From the NCBI GenBank assembly GCA_963682025.1, contig OY821517.1, positions 332,611,144 to 332,675,143 of the forward strand: DNA of 64,000 nucleotides. The letters are read 5' to 3'. The stretch is from Cordilura impudica. Taxonomy: Eukaryota > Arthropoda > Insecta > Diptera > Scathophagidae. This document shows, in pieces, positions 57,900 to 64,000 of the stretch. How positions within the stretch are numbered: the stretch's first letter is position 1; every line of letters starts with the position of its first letter. Both the position numbers and the translations under genes were made by a program. The notes beneath the pieces were generated by a model, which did not search any database, had not been told where the DNA came from, and saw only the letters and a program-made list of their open reading frames with translations.

Positions 57900-58405
57900 T
57901 TCCTTTATCCACCAACAAATAAGCTTTTGCAGTGTTCCAATGATGAAAGGCAATACATTGATGATGAATGCGTACGACATTTAAAATACTTCCAAAACGA
58001 AACTTCCCAACCATTCTTCAGGAACTTCCAAATACTTCTTCACCTATGTCGAAACATGCAAAACTCTTCTTGGATTTTGTGGAACCTGAAAGCAACTGCG
58101 ATTAAAATGAAGTTATTATCCAGCAGCTTCAATTTTATAAAAATACAAAGGTTGTGAATACCGCAGACTTAAATTTCTGTACTTGGTGGGAATTACAAAA
58201 AAATAATTTTCCGCTTCTCTATAAATTGGGTTGCATAGTTTTAGCAACACCAGCTAGTAGCACATCCTCGGAACGCATTTTTTCAGCTTCAGGAAACCTA
58301 TTATCTGAAAAAAGATGTGCATTGAGCTTGAAAGAGACAGGAGTTAATGAAATTATGTGCATCCACTCTAACGTTGGAAAAGGCGAACTTTATAGCAACA
58401 TTTAA
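57900..58405 (+). pseudogene. hAT transposase C-terminal part
   Basis: SKHAKLFLDFVEPESN near 58050 and, after a stop, NTADLNFCTWWELQKNNFPL, CIVLATPASSTSSERIFSAS, GNLLSEKRCALS. The latter is the hAT family dimerisation domain (Dimer_Tnp_hAT) with its LATPASSTSSERIFS signature. The catalytic core ahead is not readable. Confidence 0.8.
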
Positions 58406-58474
58406 GTTTACAATTTATAAATTCTTACTATTTACAATTTCTTACAATTTACCATTTCTTTTTTATTTGTTTTT

Positions 58475-58680
58475 TATACCCTCCACACCACAGTGGCAGA
58501 GGGTTTATCATTTGGATTGTAACTCTTAGAAAAACTAATTTCCGACCCTATAAAGTATTTATCTGTGTAAAGTTACGATAAATTTGTGTGCCAATATTCC
58601 CACCAGATTGGTATTTAAAATGGAGTAAATCGGGCGACATTGTGCTAAGATATGTCCTAAAATTTGTATACACCTTAAAA
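58475..58680 (+). repeat. Repeat family G, fragment
   Basis: ATACCCTCCACACCACAGTG at the start, CCCTATAAAGTATTTAT, then GGTATTTAAAATGGAGTAAA and CATTGTGCTAAGATATG. The GTCY tract has been lost. Confidence 0.55.
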
Positions 58681-58917
58681 AAAAAAACAAAAACCCAGTA
58701 TAATATTTTAGTCGTTGAAAATAATTGTCACAAAAAAAAAAATGTGCAAAACCATACCAACAAACACGACTACCATGACCTATGTGAGTAGTATTGCCAT
58801 ATATTTTTGATGTGTAAACATCTATGCGCTCAAGGGAGGTAAAATCCAATTTCACAATACAATCACAAAAACAGCGTAAGGGAAAATCGGTGTGAGGAAT
58901 ATGTAAGTGTATTGGTG

Positions 58918-59350
58918 TATTTAGTAAGCAGAACTGTCGAGTTCGCTGTCTGTTTAGCAAAATCACAAATCTTTTTCGTTAATTTTAAATATTCAAGTGT
59001 ATATTTGGTATTGACCGCTAGGTGTGCTGTGAGTTTAACATGTTCACAAACTTACAGAGTTGTTTTTTTTTTTTTTTGTAAATATTCAAGTATATAATTG
59101 CTATTGATACAACTTTTTTAGTAAGCAGAACCGCCGAGTTCGCCGTCTGTTTAGCAAAATCACAAATTTTTTTCGTTAATTTTAAATATTCAAGTGTATA
59201 CTTGCTATTGACAGAACTTTTTTTAGTAAGCAGAACCGCTAGGTGTGCTGTGAGTTTAACATCTTCACAAACTTACAGAATTGTTTTTTTTTTTTTAAAT
59301 TCAAGTATATATTTGCTATTGACAGAACTAGTTTAAGAACATCTAAGTTT
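58918..59350. repeat. Tandem units of about 200-220 bp
   Basis: TTAGTAAGCAGAACYGYCGAG occurs at about 58919 and 59119 and, in a variant, at 59225; CTAGGTGTGCTGTGAGTTTA at about 59019 and 59239. AAATATTCAAGTGTATA recurs between them. Two related sub-units alternate. Confidence 0.7.
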
Positions 59351-59696
59351 TTATTAAAAAACCAAAAGATTAACGCTCAAGGAGGTAAAAATCTCTTTCA
59401 CGATTATGATATTTTCTTCATTTCTGACTTGCATTTCACTTTATTATCTGAACTTAAAACATGCAAGCGCTTAAATTTCTTGAAGAAAAAAGAAAAATGA
59501 ACCTTTCTCGTCAACTTTTCTTCTTTCCACGTATTTTTTTCTTTTCTATTTGCCTACTTCCATAGATTTATTGTCGTCTTCTTTTTTCCAGTGCATAACA
59601 AATAAGTCCAAATATTGCTAAACATTTTTTGCGATTCCAAATCACTAATAGAAACAATAATAACTTTTCGGTATTGTAGGGTAAACTACTTTTTAT
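59351..59696. other. Nothing recognised
   Basis: T-rich stretch without a gene or known repeat. Confidence 0.35.
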
Positions 59697-60005
59697 TTCT
59701 GAATTTCAATAGATATTTTCTGAAATTCAATTGATATTTTCTGAAATACATTTCATTATTTCTGAAATACATTTGATGTTTTCTGAAATATATTTGATAC
59801 TTTCTGAAATATATTTGATGTTTTCTGAAATACATTTGATACTTTCTAAAATGCAATCGATGTTTTCTGAAATATAGTTAAGTATTTCTGAAAATCAATT
59901 GATGTTTTCTGAAATACAATTGATACTTTCTGAAATTCAATTGATGTTGAAATACAATTAATACTTTCTGAAAATCAATTGATACTTTCTGAAATACAGT
60001 TGGAA
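59697..60005. repeat. TTTTCTGAAATACATTTGAT minisatellite, about 25-bp period
   Basis: About a dozen units of (A/T)TTTCTGAAAT(A/T)CA(A/T)TTGAT, alternating GATGTT and GATACT between units. The array ends just before AAAAGGTGTAGATG. Confidence 0.9.
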
Positions 60006-60859
60006 AAGGTGTAGATGTTTACACATCTCCCCTGTGGTCGGACTCTCATTGATTTCATTTTTTTTTTATCGTTATCACGATATAATACAAAATCGCAAAT
60101 ATGAAAGAAAAACAAATATAATCCCTAATGAATAGTGAATAATGAAAAACGAGTAACGAGTAATGAATAATTAAAAAGGAAAAATTAAAAATTAAAAATT
60201 TTAAATTAAAAATAAAAAATTAAAAATTAAGAATTAAAAAATAAAAATTAAAAAAAAAATACTAGCTAATTCAGATAAAAATAAAAATTTTTAGCCAAGA
60301 ATCAGCTGAATTATTTTTTTTTTTTTTTTTTTTTTGAATTACCGTCAGACTTCTAAGATCTCAAAACTTTCTTATAGGGATCAAACTTTGGGTGTTATAA
60401 CACCGGCTGCGTTAAATAGTAAAAGAAAAGTAATGCAATTTTTCAATAATAATTAATTCTTTCTATAGAAGAAACGATTTTTGTTTTTTATAACAAGAAA
60501 TTTTAATAGAAACTGGACAACAAGATATTTCATTTTTTAATCCAGTTTTACTTTGTTTATTGTGCAAAAAAATAATATTAGTGTGGTTTCTTCCCTAACA
60601 ACTGAAGCGATTATATTTCATATATTTGAATAGTATACTATACACTGGTTTTCGAATACTCTTGTTTTGCTATACTCGTTTCCCACAAATACAACTACAG
60701 CATAGCACGACTGTTTATTTTCTTCGTACCTAGTCGTAAAGCGAAGGCACAAAGCACTGTACATTTTGTTTGCTGCTAGTGATGAAGTATTTGAAAATTT
60801 ATAAATGTATTTGAATATGTTGGAAAGCCTACTCATGCAGCACTCTAACTCAACCCTGT
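60006..60859. other. AT-rich DNA, low complexity
   Basis: AAAAATTAAAAATTAAAAAT-type simple sequence at 60170-60260 and a T run at 60314. The 111-codon minus-strand frame (60618-60953) has no recognisable domain. Confidence 0.4.
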
Positions 60860-61125
60860 TTTTGTGCGGTGGATAGGGACCGCATAAAAGAAAACGCATA
60901 AAAAATTGCACAAAACTACACGAGTAGCTATAAAAAATAGTTTTGCAACACAATTAAAAAGTATTTTTTTATGCGTCGAAGAAAATAACTCAAAACCTGA
61001 CGAAATCAAGACATGAGGCTTTGAATCTGATTATGAAAATACACATGCGAACATTTTTAAATATTTTATTTACATATGTATGTACTTATTTCTTAAACAC
61101 AAAAACTTTTCAAAAGTCAGAAACA

Positions 61126-61539
61126 TTAGTCTTCGTAGTCTGACAATACGCGAACTTCTTTGCGGTGAACTGGTTCAATATCGCTTTCGTCACTTGAAGA
61201 TAATACCTCGCACTTGTTTATGTTTGACTTTTTTACAGTTACCATGTAATCGGTAATTAGTTTTTGCGACGACCGTTGTTTTACTAGACGCTTGTATAAG
61301 TCTCGGTAGACAGATGTACAAGATTGAAGCTCCTTTTGGAAATTTGAAGTTCTCTCAGAATTGGCGTCTATTGCAAGAAAATGACATTCCAATTTATGGC
61401 AAAGTTGGAGACCTGCATAGATTTTATCTTCTGTCATATAATCAGGTTCTTCTTGCCCATCAGAAACATCTGTTATGTAATTTATAATGTAATCGCTTAC
61501 GGTGTTGTCATCGCGAATTATTTCGACAAGATGATTCAC
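61126..61539 (-). pseudogene. pogo/Tigger-like transposase, C-terminal part
   Basis: The fragment is open for 137 codons: NHLVEIIRDDNTVSDYIINY, EEPDYMTEDKIYAGLQLC, then SSQKLITDYMVTVKK and an acidic tail SSDESDIEP...SDYED. An acidic region with an 'eDDI' type helix and a late QKLITDYM are what one sees at the end of jerky/Tigger transposases. QKLITDYM approximates a PCNA-interacting (PIP) box, which is known for Drosophila Pogo transposase. The catalytic domain that should precede it is missing. Confidence 0.6.
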
Positions 61540-61704
61540 GCCGATGCCATGTGCTATCGTACAAAAAAAGCATATAGAAATAAATGTCGGAAAACTGATT
61601 CGTCCTTATATCCAGTATATGATAAAATGCATTGATTTTAAAAATTTTGATTTTGATTTTTTCAAGCAGAAATAACAGATATTTTTTGTTATTTATTTAT
61701 TTTA

Positions 61705-61936
61705 GGGGTCAAATCGTCGCATTCGTTAACGAAATTTTTCGATCGAAATTATTTTTTTATTTCCCAAAATAAAATACTAAGGGTAATTTTACTCTGTCAC
61801 AGCTCACGAGTTATGGTCCATAGTTAATAGTAAAAGTGATACGAAGTCTAAAGATTGTTCGTCTTCTTTAAATAATAAACCAAAATATGGAATTTCGATT
61901 GATTTTACTAGATATCGAATGCGATGATTTGTCACC
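61705..61936. mobile_element. MITE family F, copy 1
   Basis: GGGGTCAAATCGTCGCATTC at the left; on the other strand GGTGACAAATCATCGCATTC at the right. The inside repeats ATTTTTCGATCGAAATTATT and CACGAGTTATGGTCCATAG, shared with copy 2. Confidence 0.75.
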
Positions 61937-62077
61937 AGTTATTTTTTGATTTTTATTTTTTCGAGTCAATATCAAGGCCAATATTCAAGTATATGTTAAA
62001 CATCATAACTGTTGTTTTTGCTCGATAAAATAAAAGTACAAAAATAACTGTTATTTTTGTTCGAAAAAATCAAAATA

Positions 62078-63094
62078 AAACAAGTAAGAAAATTATAGTC
62101 GGTCTAGACCGACTATATGATACCCTATACCATGCGTTTAGAGACCCTATCTCTTAGGCCCAACTAATTGGATATAGAAAATAAACATAAACCAAATTTG
62201 AGTGGCATTTTTATTAATTTATTTGGCTGCAGATATGAAAAAGTTCATATCGGATGCTATATCTATATGGGGACTAGGCCCAAAAATGGACCGATTCTGA
62301 CCATGTTTGGTAAAGTCTCTTGTATTTTGTAAAAATATATACAAACAAAATTTGAAAGTAATCCGTGCAATATTTTTGTTTTTTAATAGATATAAGTGAA
62401 GATCGGGAAGCAGCTCTATATGGGGCCTATGACTAAGAGTTGTCCCATAGGGATCATTTTTGGACTACTGATTAATGGATGTAATATACACATACAAACC
62501 CAATTTGACTAAGATTTATGTGATAATTTGGATCTTATGACAATTTGTGTTGATTTCATAGGGGTCATTTGTATGGGGGCTGGGTCTGAACATGGACCGA
62601 TTCTCACCAATTTCATCCCATGGCCGATAAAAGCTTATATACCAAATTTCATCAAAATATATTCATATTTGCGACCTGCAGTTTGATTACAAGCTTTACA
62701 TGGACACACAGACGGACGGACGGACGGACATCGTTAAATCGAATCAGAAAGTGATTCTGATTCGATCGGTATAATAAAAGATGGGTCTAGGTCAAATATT
62801 TTTTGTAGTTACAAACAGCAGCACAAAGTCATTATACCCAAACCACATAGTGGTACAGGAGGCAAATCGTCGCATTCGATATCGAGTGAAATCAATCGAA
62901 ATTCCATATTTTGGTTCATTATTTCGAGAAGACGGACAACCGCCAGACCTCATTACTCTTTTTTATTAGCTATGGACCATAACTCGTTAGCTGTGACAGA
63001 GTAAAATTATTCTTATTTTATTTTGGAAAATAAAAAAATAATTTCGATCGAAAAATTTCGATAACGTATACGACGATTCGACCCCAGGGTATAA
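62078..63094 (-). repeat. mini-me/DINE-1-like repeat A, copy 7, with MITE inserted at its end
   Basis: An inverted copy from CAAGTAAGAAAATTATAGTC (palindrome ATAGTCGGTC/TAGACCGACTAT) to CCACATAGTGGTACAG at 62858. The last bases of the family, AGGGTATAA, stand at 63086-63094, so MITE F copy 2 went into the terminal few bases. Confidence 0.75.
62858..63085. mobile_element. MITE family F, copy 2
   Basis: GGAGGCAAATCGTCGCATTC at the left and, inverted, GGGGTCGAATCGTCGTATAC at the right. The body is the complement of copy 1 (TATGGACCATAACTCGTTAG, AATAATTTCGATCGAAAAAT). Confidence 0.75.
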
Positions 63095-63222
63095 AAATAA
63101 CTGTTATTTTTGCTCGAAAAAGTAAAAGTAAAAAATAACTGTTATTTTTGCTTGAAAAATAAAAAGTAAAAAAATAACTGTTATTTTTGCTTGAAAAAAT
63201 AAAAATCGAAAAATAACTGTTA

Positions 63223-63816
63223 TCATCTGAATTTTATGAAAAAAAAGGAATAATTACGGTCCCGGCAACATCCATCATCTTGAGTAATTTTTGTTAACAC
63301 TTCAGAATAATGTTCGGCGTTTTTCTCATCGGCGGATTTAGCTTCGCCCTTTATCTTAAGATTATGAAGTGCGTGTCGTTGTGTAAACCCGGCTAACCAG
63401 CCATTGCTTGCAGAAAATTTCGAGCTTCCAATGTGAGACGATGAACAAGACGGCTCTAAATCCTTTAGCTGATTATAAAAACATATAGCTTTCTCTTTAA
63501 TTAATTCTCCGTCAATGGGAATTCGTTTTTGAGTTAATTCTTGAATCAACAATATGAGTGCCTTTTCCGTTTTCTCTAACAAAATGTTTCTTGAATACGA
63601 TGCTCGTTTAGCGCTTTCATTTGTGGCATAATTACTAGATTTATTTATTTCACCTGCACGTTTTCGTATACCTCTTATAGTTGATTCACCTACTCCAAAT
63701 TCTTTACCAAGAGCTGTGGATCCTTCACCTTCTGCTAATCGTTTTAAAATCGTAATCTTAGTTTGTAAGGAAATTACCTTCCTTTTCGTTTTGTTTTTGC
63801 CCTTATTCATTTTCAT
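63223..63816 (-). pseudogene. pogo/Tigger-like transposase, N-terminal DNA-binding part
   Basis: It starts at ATG 63816: MKMNKGKNKTKRKVISLQTK, then a CENP-B/Psq-type helix-turn-helix (ITILKRLAEGEGSTALGKEF, GVGESTIRGIRKRAGEI) and a second CENP-B-type domain (KRIPIDGELIKEKAICFYNQ, NGWLAGFTQRHALHNLKIKG). This is the standard N-terminus of Tigger/jerky transposases. It stays open for about 175 residues, then runs into unrelated sequence after KITQDDGCC, where the DDE domain should start. Confidence 0.8.
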
Positions 63817-64000
63817 GATTATCTCTAAAAATAAAATAATAAACTCAAAACATGTACCTACACATATCTAAATAGAAAAAATAATAAATTTACCCTCAAT
63901 TTACGCTTTGAAATGTTAGATTTAAGAATTAAAACATGAAATATTTTTTTTTAATAAATCACTTTATTTAACGGACTTGTCACTTGCGCAAATCAGACAC

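Larger units (their letters stand above)
56452..58440 (+). mobile_element. hAT transposon relic
   Basis: CAGTGGTGGCCATC at 56452 looks like a hAT terminus. A degenerate BED-finger stretch (VFGTAFTALDKYYTTY, KNHCKTM; about 56612-56720) and the hAT C-terminal part (57900-58405) follow on the same strand. No matching right terminus was found, and an opposite-strand relic (57305-57780) lies in the middle. The extent is approximate. Confidence 0.5.
61985..63225. repeat. AAAATAACTGTTATTTTTGC minisatellite, split by inserts
   Basis: About 37-bp units, AAAATAACTGTTATTTTTGC then T(C/T)GAAAAA(A/G)TAAAAGT. Two or so units lie at 61985-62077 and four more at 63095-63225. Repeat A with a MITE in it lies between. 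AATAACTGTTATT is itself a palindrome. Confidence 0.8.
60860..64000 (-). mobile_element. pogo/Tigger-like element, nested inserts, open to the right
   Basis: It carries the two ends of one jerky/Tigger-type transposase on the minus strand (63816-63223 and 61539-61126). CGGTGGATAGGGACCGCATA and AAACGCATAAAAAATTGC at 60865-60915 resemble Tigger terminal words. Between the fragments lie two MITEs, one repeat A copy and a minisatellite. The outer limits are not established. Confidence 0.45.

Noticed and set aside
59697..60005. Regular short repeats that could look like a CRISPR array
   Set aside because: The units are contiguous without unique spacers, and the genome is eukaryotic.

Overview
The window is AT-rich, intron-rich nuclear DNA of a dipteran fly. 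The gene content (pasha/DGCR8, an MADF-domain gene and a ZMYND8-type chromatin reader) and the dense short interspersed repeats carrying (GTCY)n tracts of the mini-me/DINE-1 sort point to a calyptrate fly such as a blowfly or house-fly relative. The species is an inference; no mitochondrial or rRNA marker is present. From memory, the Drosophila genes are pasha (CG1800) and CG1815, whose close numbering would fit a conserved neighbourhood.

Host genes. (1) pasha, + strand, enters from the left edge: exon 1-747, an 18.5 kb intron, exon 19285-19545, a 114-bp intron, last exon 19660-19947. (2) An MADF-domain gene, - strand, two coding exons (23110-22583 and 22523-22263), 262 codons. (3) A ZMYND8/PRKCBP1-like gene, + strand: probable 5'UTR exon near 24265-24784, then coding exons 28739-30289, 40036-40205 (PHD), 40328-40409, 48946-49123 (bromodomain) and 49197-51946 (bromodomain end, zinc element, PWWP, long disordered region). 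Reading phases join at every junction, giving 1,577 codons; the gene continues past the right edge inside an intron of more than 12 kb.

Almost everything else is transposable-element DNA, much of it nested. The pasha intron holds a hAT MITE with a clear 8-bp target duplication, a Harbinger-like MITE, a mariner relic, a Jockey/I-type LINE split by a piggyBac-like element, and inside that piggyBac a second DDE-transposase-like element of a family I cannot assign. That inner element is marked by seven same-orientation copies of GGACTGCCACGTTAC. The ZMYND8 introns hold Tc1, mariner and pogo relics, Helitron-like elements with textbook A|TC...CTAG|T ends, several MITE families, a LINE RT fragment, a 161-bp-arm inverted repeat carrying two hammerhead-ribozyme-like cores, a large AAGAAAAGGTACTTTT minisatellite, and a hAT relic with BED and C-terminal dimerisation domains. 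The right edge holds an N-terminal and a C-terminal fragment of a pogo/Tigger (jerky-like) transposase, separated by minisatellite, MITE and mini-me-like DNA.

The three host genes are nuclear: Pasha is a cofactor of primary-microRNA cropping, ZMYND8 reads histone marks, and MADF proteins bind DNA. Nothing in the sequence says they act together. No CRISPR array, rRNA or convincing tRNA gene was seen.
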